Below are positions 24,584-35,607 of a stretch of DNA of 64,000 bases, one piece after another. The DNA is from Branchiostoma floridae (Eukaryota; Chordata; Leptocardii; Amphioxiformes; Branchiostomatidae), in NCBI RefSeq assembly GCF_000003815.2, contig NC_049991.1, positions 9,804,506-9,868,505 of the forward strand, read 5' to 3'. The notes below the pieces were generated by a model. The model was not told the DNA's origin and did not search any database. It saw nothing but the letters and a program-made list of their open reading frames with translations. A program made the position numbers and the translations under genes. Positions within the stretch are counted from its first letter, which is position 1. Every line of letters begins with the position of its first letter.

Positions 24584-26009
24584 ATCTGGATATGTAAAAC
24601 AGAAATGGGACGGGATTTTTTCAGTGGCAAAGAGCAAACAAAAAAAATCTAAAAAAAAACACGACTTCATCGATTTTCTTGATATATACCCTAAGAATCC
24701 ATGAAATGTTGATGACATTTGGCATGCAACGTGATGTCGTTGTGATAGCATGCGTTATGATACTCGTAAGTTATTATTACGAGCAAATGTCTGTAAGGAT
24801 CAAACAATAGTGCTCAGGGTCAAAAAATCGATTTGGCTCATGCACAGTGATAGTACTTGACCCACAAACCCTCAACATAATTTTCTTTTCGGTCAAAACT
24901 CATTGTTGCCGTTTCATTGGCAGTAATCAGGTCCCAAACTTGGCCAATTTTCTATGTTGTTAACATGCAAAAATCTGTCAAAATGGCCTCAAAACTTGTT
25001 TGGGCAGTTGCCATGGTTTTGACCGAAAAGAAAGTTATTTTGGGGGGTTGGGGGCCAAGTACTACCACTGTGCAAAATATGAGCCAAATCGAGCACTATT
25101 GTTTGATCCTTACAAACATTTGCTCTTAAGGAGTCGACGTATCTGTGGATTTTGAGCATGTTCCCATTATTTCTACCAGGTCGACAAATCTAGTCTAGTT
25201 CAAATCTCTCAGATTCAGATTCAGCTTTATTTCTGATTAACTCGGCATGTGATATTCAATATGGGATACAAAATACACATGAAATGCGCCATCAGTCACA
25301 GAAAACGGTACACAAGACCTCGTAAATAGATGCTGGTTTGCCCAACTCTGTTTCTGCATCTTAACAAAAATGAATTCGGTACAATGTTCTATGTACACGC
25401 GCCTGTAGACCTAAGATTTTACCATTGGTCATACGCCGACCGAAGGAGGCCACATAAAGAGTCAGCATACCAACCGTTTTCCTGACCACAATTCAGAAAA
25501 AATTAATATTTAATAGATTGCGGTACGCGATACCTCAACCATGTTTACACCTGGAGGTACTTCTAAGCAAAACCAGATATCTGAGAACACAAGCAAACGT
25601 ACCTGTAATTGATAGAGGATCAATCCGGACAGGTAGGGTGTGAATGTGTAATGTTGTATGGTGCCTGGTGAGTGTGAGAGAGGACTATGATAACGGCCAT
25701 ATGTACAGGTGGCCTTTGCGCACTGATGAAACAAAACAAACTAAAGCCTGACCCACTTTTCAAATATGTAGATAATAAGTCACAAGTAGTTACTGTGTAT
25801 CGAGTCAGAGACACCCAGAGTGGTGCTTTAGTCGCATTCTCGCCCTTGTCTGAATGAATTTTAAAAAGACATGATTTCGAAATTCATGCCGAATTAATCA
25901 ACTACGTCATGCTGTTTCCCTAAAAAAAACCAGCAAAAGTTACCAGCATGATAGTTTGCTCTAGGGATACGTTGCTAACGTTTTTAGTTTTTTTTTCTGT
26001 ACTTTGTTA
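24584..26009. other. Upstream of P450; no gene seen
   Basis: This stretch holds the probable P450 promoter side and the fold-back element at 24781-25125. The rest is AT-rich, with no recognisable gene. Confidence 0.5.
24781..25125. mobile_element. Long fold-back MITE
   Basis: A 345-bp inverted-repeat element. The outer arms GAGCAAATGTCTGTAAGGAT and the complement of ATCCTTACAAACATTTGCTC match, and the similarity continues for about 115 bp on each side (CAAACAATAGTGCTC, CACTGTGCA/TGCACAGTG, TTTTCGGTCAAAAC). The flanks are ...TTAC and TTAA..., so a TTA or TTAN target site is possible but unproven. The ORF at 24917-25129 lies in the repeat and is not a gene. Confidence 0.82.
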
Positions 26010-27360
26010 TTTTGGTTCTGAATGCAAGCGAGACGCGTCGAATGCGTCTCCTTACGGCATGTACATGCATTGCAAACTAGTCACCATGTTGCAAAAGAGA
26101 GGGCTTGTCGCACTTAACTCAGGCAGGGACTTTCCGTTATACTAGTAGCTCTTGTATGCAGGTTCTTCCGGGTCATTACGTGTTATACAGGAGCCGATGG
26201 GCGAGTCGAACGCTCACATGTGAAGGGGGCGTGCTGTGTATGCTAAATGTATAATAAATAACTTCTCGTGTTATATTTTTTTCCTCACCCGTTCACTGAG
26301 ACATCAAACACAATGTAAAAAGCAGTCCATTACAGGTCAAATGACAGAAGACCTAAGAGGCAACGCATAATAAAATTAGATTGTCCAATAGGACTTTAAG
26401 TGTCATTAAAATGTGTGTAACAAATTAACTTTTTAAATTGCAATGCAACTTGCCCCGTCTATATCGCAACCGATACGCGTAAACGGTTAACGGACGACTT
26501 CGTAAAGATGAATGATCATAGATGATATCATTCTGTAGTACATATAGAGTTATGAATATGAACTCCCTCTTTCCGTATGGTTTATGCCATAACTTATTAA
26601 CTACATGTTTCAAAGATGACGTGTATGTGTAAAAGGCCACACGGCCGGAAATACCCGCTTATGCAGACCAGTCAGAACCAGTATTTGGTGGTTATTTTCC
26701 AGACTCAAGGCTGCTTAACTTTCGGACCAGTTTAGTCTTGCTCAACACGAGTACAGATACTGTCTGTACAGACATCATAACCAGTATTTGGTGGGTATTT
26801 TCCTGAATCATTGCTGTTTCACTTTCGGACCAGTTCTGTTAAGGTCCGTAGTAACGCGACACTTGTAATGTTACAGATCCTGTTTGGGGTTAAATACAAA
26901 AGTACACGTCTATCGTGTTCACGGACAGCTTCCCATGTAATCTGAGGTTGCAGCGTCAACTCGTTATCTACTCAACCTGTAGCGGACCAACGGCCTGGCA
27001 AGTAGACACGTATCTGTGGGTACAATTAGGAGAATGCAAGTGCCTACCGAGTAACTTGAGTAAGTCGATCAAACGGACGGAGAATGAACGTTTAACGGTA
27101 TAATAAGAATGAATCTGTATGTAATGGCACATTGTATATTGATTTTTATACAAAAAAAATGTGCACTAACTACCAAACGTTCCAACACTGTACGTGTGTT
27201 TTGAAGAGGGTTTCCCCACTAAATGGGGAAATAATTTAAGGTTTGCTGTGTTGCATTCATATTTATGATGTCAATGTACATGTTGAACAGGTATATGCAA
27301 TTGCTTTATAAAACACAATCATTATGGTGAGTATATATTTGCTATGAAGTAAAGATGACA
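26010..27360. repeat. Segmental duplication, copy A
   Basis: This block is repeated in the same orientation at about 27520-29598. Shared anchors in order: GCGTCTCCTTACGGCAT-like text, the GGACTTTCCG box, GCTAAATGTATAAT.AATAAC, CAGAAGACCTAAGAGG, a 125-bp identical core (26809-26933), and TATATTTGCTATGAAG at the end. Overall identity by eye is roughly 75-85% with indels. Copy A also has an internal duplication of about 60 bp (near 26677 and 26780). I found no open reading frame under constraint. Edges are approximate. Confidence 0.85.
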
Positions 27361-28425
27361 AATCGTAACTTCATGCCATAGTCACAATTAACTAAATGCC
27401 CATGTTGATAATTTTCAAACCCTTATGATGAATAAATAAATAAATTTTCATTCATTCATTCATCCATCCATATATCATACAAGGTATTTTGGCATGGAGG
27501 TCAATCTGTTTGGTTCCATGATTTGGTTCCGAATGCAATTGATGCGTGTCGAATGCGTTTCCTTGTGGCATAAACATGCCTTGTAAAACAAGTCACCAAG
27601 GAGAAATTGCAAAGGAGAAGGCTTGTTGCGTGTCTGAAAACGGTACGATTTTTCCGCCTTACAAGATCTGCTTGGATATCACTTGTAAACCGTCGCAGGG
27701 TACGTCGTTTTGACCAGTAGTGAAAACTGATTGGGACGGGTGGTTGGGTTTTGGCCAGGAAAACCGCTTTTGATGCGTACCCAACATACGTTTTCGGTGA
27801 ATTCCCTATTCAACTGATGAAGCAGGGACTTTCCGCTAGTAGTATACTTAGTCTAGCACCCTAGTCGCTTCTCGGGTCTGCAGGTCCTTCCGGGTCACGC
27901 GCTATACGGCAATTGGTGGACAAGTCAAAAGTTTACGTGGGAAGGGGGCGTGTTCTATATGCTAAATGTATAATGAATAACTTCTCGTGTTATATATTTC
28001 ATCACCCTGTTCACTGGGACATCAAATACAATGTGAAAGCAGCACATTACGGGTTAAATGCCAGAAGACCTAAGAGGAAAAAGCATGAATAAAATCTATT
28101 GTCCAATAGTCATTCGGGGCCTCTTTCGGAGTGTCATTAAAATGATCGCGTGGAACTAATTATGTGCAACAAATAAACATTTTAAATTGCAATTGGTCGC
28201 GTCCATATCGCAACTGATACACGTTAAGCTACGATTGCGTAAAAATTAAAAATCAGCGGATATGTTATATCATTCTGCAGTAGATAGAGTTATGATCATG
28301 AACTCCCTTTTTGTGTGTGGTTTATTCCTATATATGATCAAAGGTGACGTGTGTTTTGTTTTAAAGGCCACACGGAAATACCCGCTTGTACAGACGTCAT
28401 ATATTTGGTGGGTATTTTTCAGAAC

Positions 28426-28614
28426 CATTGCTGTTTCACTTTCGGACCAGTTCTGTTAAGGTCCGTAGTAACGCGACACTTGTAATGTTACAGATCCTGT
28501 TTGGGGTTAAATACAAAAGTACACGTCTATCGTGTTCACGGACAGCTTCCTATGTAATCTGGGACTGCAGCGTCAACTCGTTATCTACTCAACCTGTAGC
28601 GGACCAGCAGCCTG
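28426..28614 (+). promoter_or_regulatory. Conserved core: possible promoter / 5' non-coding exon
   Basis: The first 125 bp are identical between the two duplicate copies while the flanks have diverged. It contains an AT-rich TATA-like GGGGTTAAATAC, and the block ends at a consensus donor (GTAAGT, 28615-28620). A matching acceptor, TTTTTTTCAG/TGATTC, lies at 30362-30371, 120 bp upstream of the ROCO start codon. A first non-coding exon of that gene would fit, but this is inference; RNA evidence is needed. Confidence 0.35.
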
Positions 28615-28765
28615 GTAAGTATACGTAAGTACACGTATCTGTGGGTACAATTAGGAGAATGCAAGAGCCTACCGAGTAATTTGAACAAGTCGATCAAAAA
28701 ATAATAAGCGTGCACCTTTATGTAATGACACATTAATGTATATTTATAAAATAATGTGCGGTAAC

Positions 28766-29212
28766 TGTTGTGATATCAGTAATCATCAGACATCGGTCGA
28801 CGTGATCGCACATGTTCGCACATGTTTACACACGACGGGGTTATACTGCCCCTTACGGAGTGGTATACCCTTTCGAGGCTAATTACAAGACGGGGATGCG
28901 CCAGGTCTCCCGTCCGGGTGAATGACGTAAATCACCGTGTGGCTGATACGGTATATCAGTAATAATACTAGTTAGAAAACACCCCTCTACTCCAATGTGC
29001 ATAGCCCAGGCAACATCTAAATATTAAGTAGTCCCAGAAGTTCAAGTAAGAGAACCCCGGACTCTGACTTCCTCTTTGCACCACCACCCGAGCACTGAGC
29101 ATGTGCCACCACCGACTCCTCTGTACTTTACTAACCCTACCTCAGATTAAAAGTTATAGCAACAACTGAGTGTCTACGACTGAGTCCATTTGAAAAGCTA
29201 AGAAGCACAACA
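28766..29212. mobile_element. Solo LTR
   Basis: A 447-bp insertion starting TGTTGTG and ending CACAACA (TG...CA ends with a 7-bp terminal inverted repeat). It is flanked by an exact 5-bp direct repeat GTAAC at 28761-28765 and 29213-29217. The corresponding empty site in duplicate copy A reads GTGCACTAACTACC at about 27161-27174. Length, ends and 5-bp target duplication fit an LTR of a Ty3/gypsy-like retrotransposon left after LTR-LTR recombination. No internal region or coding sequence remains. Confidence 0.82.
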
Positions 29213-29271
29213 GTAACTACCAAATGTTCCTACACTGTATGTGTTTTTGGAGGGTTTTAGTACATGAGCCA

Positions 29272-29412
29272 TACTCTCCAATCAGAGGTTGGTGGGGAAA
29301 ATCGTGACCTTTTCCTTTCATAATTTTTTGGAAATTTCTGGGAAGGCCGGTCGACAAAAAAATTATGAAAGGAAAAGGTCACGATTTCCCACCAACTTCT
29401 GCTTGGAGAGTA
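29272..29412. mobile_element. Fold-back MITE, family A copy 3
   Basis: A 141-bp near-perfect hairpin with termini TACTCTCCAATCAGAGGTT and the complement of CTTCTGCTTGGAGAGTA. The interior CGTGACCTTTTCCTTTCATA is repeated in inverted form. The flanks CATGAGCCA and CGTGAGTCA are a probable 9-bp target duplication with two mismatches. The interior differs from copies 1 and 2, so only the ends are shared. Confidence 0.85.
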
Positions 29413-29598
29413 CGTGAGTCATACAGAACTGAATGGGGATATCATTTAAGGTTTTCTGTGTTGCATTCATAATATGATGTCAATGTATATGTTGAACATG
29501 TATTTGCAATTGCTTTCTAAAACACAATGGTAAGTGTGGGAAATGTAAATATGGACATTGGTTGCAACTCAGAGTATATATTTGCTATGAAGCAAAGA

Positions 29599-30371
29599 TG
29601 AAAGCAAATCCAGTCAAACCTGTCCTGAGCAACCACTCAAGGGACCGAGGAAAATGCTTGCTGATGACAGGTCGTTGCTCCCAACAAGTTGGTTGGTTGG
29701 TAAAACAAATGATACGGTTTGCATGATGTACACCTTTTAGTTAATTCCCAGGAAACATATCTATAAGAGATGCACACAGTTTTTAATCTCCATGCTGTTA
29801 TGTAAACAAACTTCAAGAAACCATTAACTATCAGAGCTGAGTTTGTCTAACAGTCAAACATGGTTTGTTTTGTAGTTGTCTGTTTTCTTGAACAGCCCAA
29901 ACAAGTGCTTTCAATTTCTGTGCCCAAACAAGTGCTGTCAAAATTCTCACTGATAATCATTTTGCACGGTGCACATTGTTGATATGCTTGACTGATATTC
30001 ACTTACATATTAAGGTATCTAGGTTGGCTAAATTGGCATTTTGACCTTCCCATGTAAAAGAAGACTCAAAGTCCAGGGTAACTGTGCCCACATAATTCTG
30101 CATATAAAATGGCTGCTAGCTGCTGCCAATCAATTTTGGTTGGGAGGGGCAGGTTGAATGCCCCTTAGGGACTGTAAAAAGTGGTTGCTGGTTGGGAAAG
30201 ACAGTTGGTTGCTTGGGTTTATCTTTGGTTAATCTCACTATATTAGTCACAGTTCACTTGCCATGTACTTGTACATGTGCTTGTATTTCCCCTACCAATT
30301 TTCCTACATGAAATTATATTTAGTCAATCTGAACCATTTCCTGATACACTTGTTGTCCATGTTTTTTTCAG
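29599..30371. other. Upstream of ROCO gene, repeat relic
   Basis: CAGTCAAACCTG at 29611-29622, followed by CACTCAAGGGACCG, matches the end of the Tc1/mariner-like MITE at 57598-57775. A degenerate copy of that family therefore starts here. Its right end is not clear. The stretch ends at the acceptor 30371. Confidence 0.5.
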
Positions 30372-30491
30372 TGATTCATAATTCAGCTGTGATGTCAAAA
30401 GAGGAACTACAACACTAACTAAATCAGTAACTTGACTAGCAACATATAACGTCAACGCTACAGACTCCAGGGTTGAGAAAAAAACAACAAC

Positions 30492-33400
30492 ATGGATTCG
30501 CCTCAGCCTCTGGAAGAATTCCTCCCAGTTCAAAACCAGGAAACAAATCTCCTGGAACTAAACCTGACCGGGAAAGACTTAAACCAAATCCCACAAACAG
30601 TTCTGCAGTACACAGATTTGGAGGTTCTAAAGCTTTCCTTTAACAAGCTGAAGACTTTGCCAAAAGGCATTGCCAGACTGACCAAGTTGAAATACCTATG
30701 GCTGGACTTCAATCTGTTTGAAGAATTTCCTGAAGTTGTGTGTGAGCTGACTTCACTAGAACATTTGTACCTCTCACAGAACAAACTGAGAAATGTATCA
30801 CCAAGAATCACACAGCTTAAGAACTTAAAGAAGCTTTTACTCCATAAAAATGAACTGACTACACTGCCAACTGAAATATTCCATATCCTAAGTCTTATTG
30901 ACTTGCATTTCTCAGAAAACCAAATAGTTGAGCTACCAGAAGATATTGGACTCCTCGAGAACCTCACAGTCCTTCGTGGCTGGGACAACCTGATAAGGTG
31001 TCTGCCAGATTCAGTTTGTAAACTAAAGAAGCTCAGACTTATTGACTTTGCCATGAATCAGCTGCAAGCACTACCTGGTGGCTTTGGTGCAGCACTGAGT
31101 GGAGCAGAGGTGAGCCTATACGGTAACCCTTTAGTGCAGCCTCCATTCGAGGTGTGTAGTCAGGGCATTCAGGCCATTGCAGATTACCAAGACCAGCTCA
31201 GCAAAGACTCAGCAGCTGTGGAAGACACGGTCGACCCCTGCCTTAAGATGTTGATCATTGGCGAGACCTGTGCTGGTAAGACAAGTCTGAAGAAAGCTTT
31301 GGTTCTGAACAAGTTTCAACTTGTAGATGTGCTGAGCAGGACACATGGCATCGAAATCACACCCTGGGACACGGGTAGTGAGATCAAAATCAACATTTAT
31401 GACTTTGGCGGTCATGAGGCATATTTCCTGACCCATCAGTTGTTCCTGACACACAGTGCACTCCACCTTTTGGTGGTTAATCTCAGTGGCTATCATGAAA
31501 GCAGGTTTTACACAGAGATTGGGAGGTGGCTGGATATGCTTGCAGTACGTGTGCCTGGGGCCATTGTGAGAATCGTCGGAACTCACATTGACAAGATGTC
31601 ATTAGAGGAAGTGGATACAAAGTCTTCTCTGATCAGTGATCAGATAGCAGCTTACCAAGATAACAGAGATGCCACTGTACAGGAAAAAATAGACAAACTT
31701 GAGCACAGTATGGCCTCCCCAGATGTGATGAGCTCCTACAGTATGAAAACAATGTTTCAGGAACTGAATGAAAGGCTGGACAAGGCAAAGAAAGCAGCCC
31801 ATCAGAAGCTCTGTATTGGACAAACCGTGATTCCTGTGAGTTCTGCCTCAGGACTAGACGGCATTCAAGCCTTGAGAGAAGAGATTGTTAGCATGGCATG
31901 TACTGGCCAGTACTTCCCAGACCTGAGAAGGAAGCTACCCCGCAGCTGGATTATTCTGGAGAGGTTACTCAGTGCAAAGCGTGATGAGGCAAACTGTCCG
32001 CTGTACATAACACTAGAGAACTGCATGCAGATGGGAAACAGTGAAGGTCTATCAATCGAGTCCTCCCTAATCAATTCTTTGCACTACCTTCACAGAACTG
32101 GAGCTGTCCTTTACTACGAAGCCTTGCCTAAGTTTGTCTTCCCTAACCCAACCCAACTCATTGACATCTTCAAAGTCCTCCTCAAAGACCATGCTGAGAT
32201 GGAGGCAGAATTCTTAAAGGTACCGAGGGTAACTGCAGGAGAACTGCAACGGATTAACGATGGCTTCACTCACCAGGCAAACCTTCCGCACAAAGTTGTG
32301 TCAATGTTATTGAAGCAACACACAGAGCAGAGTGAGGAAGGGCTGGATCTCTTACTGAGATTGATGCTGAACTTTGGTATCTGCCATATGCTTCCTGAGG
32401 CTGACAAAAACTCTCTTGCCAGGGCATACAGTATGCCATACAGGACGTACCATTTTCCTTGGTACCTCAGAAGGTTGAAACCCGCCAATCTACAATGGCC
32501 AAGGTGTCCACAGGAAGATGAAGAACACATTGAAATTGTGTGTGAAATGGCAACACCCAGCCCCTGGGGTTTATTTGAGAGATGGTGTGTGCTCTCAACA
32601 AGGCACCTGAGTTACAGACAAGCTTGGGAAAATGGCATGTATGCCTTCAGCGAAACTGACATGAGCGTTGCCGTCATGATGCAACATGTACAGGAAGGTG
32701 GAGCTTCTTCTCTGCATGTCGCTGGAAGAGGGACAAGAGAGAGACTGACAACAGTGTGGACTACAGTTAAGAGCATTGTCAGTGAGCTGAACACTCTGCT
32801 GAAAGAATGGCCAGGTATTCTTGTTTATTGCTACTGTATGAATTATCTTTCCCCTGGATTTGTCATCCAAGTATATATAGATGTGCTAGCAGAGGATTTT
32901 GTCACTTTGATCATTCAAGCTTTTTTTTAATACATGTATGTGGAAGGATTTTGTTTTCCTCATTCTGATACATTACTCATAAAAATTGTTAACATATCTG
33001 TAATCTTGCTTTGCATGATTTCATGTACAGGACTGTACACAGACTCGATCATCCGCTGTGCCCACTGTATGAAGACCTGCACAGACAACCCAGGATACTT
33101 CAATGGTAAGGCAGTACATGTATTTAAATTTTCCCTTTTAGACTAATCTGTATTCTCATGTGTTTCGAATAACGTGACACATAGCATTGATAAATGTGCT
33201 TGTGTATAGAATCTATGAAAGCATGCAGTTCTAAGATAAAATTTGTTAATCTCAGTACTCGTATTTTCCAGCAGCCTTTGGAATTATCGTAGCAGATCTA
33301 CACATAGCAAGGAAAATTTTTAATGTTTTTAAAGCTGGTATTTTGACTATTACATGTATGTTGAGATGACAATAATGAAGTTGAAGATGAAATAATAAAG

Positions 33401-34049
33401 GCCAAACTTTCTATTTCCTTGTGCCAGGAGAGCTCCTGTACTGTACAGCACCTGGAGGTATCCAGTCTTTGCGTTGCCGTAGAACCAGTGCATTGGTGGA
33501 TGTCAACCTTGTATACCCTCCCTCAAATCCTACAGGTGGGATAGGGAAGAATAGCTCCAGAGCATTTTTACCGCAATGCCATGTTTCTTGCATGATTTAC
33601 CATTTTTGTGTTGAAAATGAAAGGAAGCCTCTAGTTTTGTATCTTATTTTTTACAAAAGGTCAGGTATTCTTTCAAAATATTCCTTAATCCAAATCTTGG
33701 TATTTCCCAACAAGAAATGGCTTCACCCATTCATCTCATTTCAGATCAACACATCAGCAATGAGTGCGTACAGCTTGTGTCCAAAAAGTTGTCCAGAACA
33801 AATTGGAGGCCCCTTGGACATGTCCTTGGTTTGGAGGAAGGAGACATTGAAGCAATAGAGGTGCGACATAGCGGGGACCTGAATGAGATGAAATACCAGA
33901 TGTTGCAATGTTGGCAAAGGAAGGCGGGACAGTCTGCAACAATGGCAGCCCTAATATCAGCTCTCAGAAACACCACCGTGCAAGAAAATGGAATTGCAGA
34001 TGAACTGGACAAAAATGTCTGCCCAGTGAAGAAACCAGTTGTGCCCTGA
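30492..34049 (+). CDS. LRR-ROC-COR-Death protein (ROCO family, MFHAS1-like)
   Basis: A 936-aa signalling protein in four coding exons: 30492-32814, 33031-33105, 33428-33535, 33745-34049, all phase 1 junctions. Residues about 18-235 are leucine-rich repeats (LxxLxLSxNxLxxLP spacing, about nine). Residues about 249-440 are a ROC GTPase: P-loop GETCAGKTS (257-265), switch II DFGGHE (304-309), and THIDK (364-368) in place of NKxD. A COR region follows (to about 700). The last exon (836-936) is a Death domain (NWRPLGHVLGLEEGDIEAIE). LRR-ROC-COR matches the vertebrate MFHAS1 subfamily, which I recall as lacking a C-terminal Death domain; ROC-COR-Death also occurs in DAPK1. A 5' UTR acceptor is at 30371. 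A role in apoptosis or innate signalling is inferred from the domains. Confidence 0.92.
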
Positions 34050-35607
34050 AAGGAAATCATAGGCAACAAGGGCTGTCTGGCATTTAGTCATGTCATGTAT
34101 CAAACCCATATGTAAAGCATATACTATATACAATGTATAGACATATTCAGCATTGTGCAATAAGTAAGGTAACTGTTAAGAGTTGTGTATGTATTGCACA
34201 CCACATTGTTGCAATTACAGGAATTAATGCAAATTTATGTAAATGTCAGAGAACATACACAGCATCCTGATTGGACCAGTTTAACTTGGTATGTTCCAAC
34301 CCAGCTTGTCTAATTAGTCATTGCTTATGTTCCAATTCCACTGTGAACACTGCATGTAAAACATTTGCCTCAACTTGCCAATATTTTACACTATGGGATA
34401 GCTTTAAATTAGTAGTCCGCAGTTATCACTCATGGTAAAATTAAGGAGGTATGTTTTGGAATATGGAAATTAGTCAGTATTTGCACTATAATAGGACTTG
34501 CATTAGCCCAATGTATTACTTCACAGTAAGCAATGTGACAGAATACTGCCATATAGAGGTCACATTTAAGTATTCCTACGCTCCCATTGCACAACTATTC
34601 TCCAAGCAAAGGCAAGGATCCGGCTGGTGTTGGACATTTATTCAGGCATTTTTATCAGGCTTCTTACCTTTCAGGTTTTCTTTTTGTGTCTGCCAGTTTG
34701 GAGAATATTGCACAACAGCATGTATCATATTGGGCCTTTATGTTGAGAGGAACAATTCTAAATGCACAACAGCTGCTGCAAGAACAACATGTCATTGAGT
34801 AATATAGAAGCTCTGGGAGTAACTTTATTTATTTCTTATATGCCTTGGAAACAAACCACTCACCAGTACTCATAGCTCTCAATATGGTATTATTCTGGAA
34901 GTGCAAGATAACCTGTCTGATCTTTTTATCTAATAAATATTTCAAAACACCTCTAATATTTTGGTACTTTGTTTAAAGATAAGAGAATTTACAATACAAA
35001 ATTACTTACTCTGAATCACAAGCATACGATAGCGATATTATACCTTGATGAAGAAAACCTAGCATCCTACAAAATGATGATCATCATCATCATCCTCTAG
35101 TTGTGCCATAATATCACTATCTTTGCTTACTGACACAATGGGCCACTGGTACAGGTAGCTCAAATTTCAGGACAACTTCAGTAACACAACTTCTGCAGAA
35201 GCTTATTGCTCCACACATGACAAGACTATCAAGTGGTCAAAGCCCAAATTTCAAACTCTATCTACTTTTCTTTTGGAGACTTTTCACCTTGTGACTCTAA
35301 AGAAATTCAGCAACCATTGGCACAGTCTGTGTATTGTTACATCAATTGGCTGTAGATTTACCTACATGTTGCAGAAAAGTGTCTTGGAAGCTTTATAACA
35401 CTACTATTATGTCTCCTTTCATGATGAACTTCACGTAAATGCACAATTGTAAAAGGCCTCTTTTTTTCAATGATTTGTAATTTTTTACATTTTATCATCC
35501 ATTGTTGTCTTGTAATTCTTTCTAAGGAGACATGCAATAATTGTCACTAGGGAAACCTTTGGAGACAGATACATGGCAGGGTCCAATTTTCAACCTTGCA
35601 GAGTCTG
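34050..35607. other. Intergenic between convergent genes
   Basis: The ROCO gene and AIMP2 converge here. Contents are the MITE at 34596-34707 and otherwise AT-rich sequence. AATAAA near 34933 on the plus strand and TTTATT near 34825 (minus-strand AATAAA) are candidate poly(A) signals. Confidence 0.5.
34596..34707. mobile_element. Fold-back MITE, family A copy 4 (short)
   Basis: A 112-bp element with termini TATTCTCCAAGC and the complement of GTTTGGAGAATA, flanked by an exact 9-bp direct repeat TTGCACAAC (34587-34595 and 34708-34716). The left arm keeps the GGATCCGGCTG interior related to copy 1; the right arm is shortened. The exact 9-bp duplication is the best evidence for this family's target-site length. 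Confidence 0.85.

Larger units (their letters stand above)
27520..29598. repeat. Segmental duplication, copy B
   Basis: Direct repeat of 26010-27360, lengthened by two insertions absent from copy A: a solo LTR (28766-29212) and a family A MITE (29272-29412). The 125-bp core at 28426-28550 is identical to 26809-26933. Downstream of the core, copy B has a perfect splice donor, CTG/GTAAGT at 28615, where copy A has GCAAGT. Confidence 0.85.

Noticed and set aside
32815-32930. C-terminal extension of the ROCO protein by reading through 32814
   Set aside because: The tail after 32814 is hydrophobic low-complexity intron; a donor at 32815 joins in phase to the next three exons ending in a Death domain.
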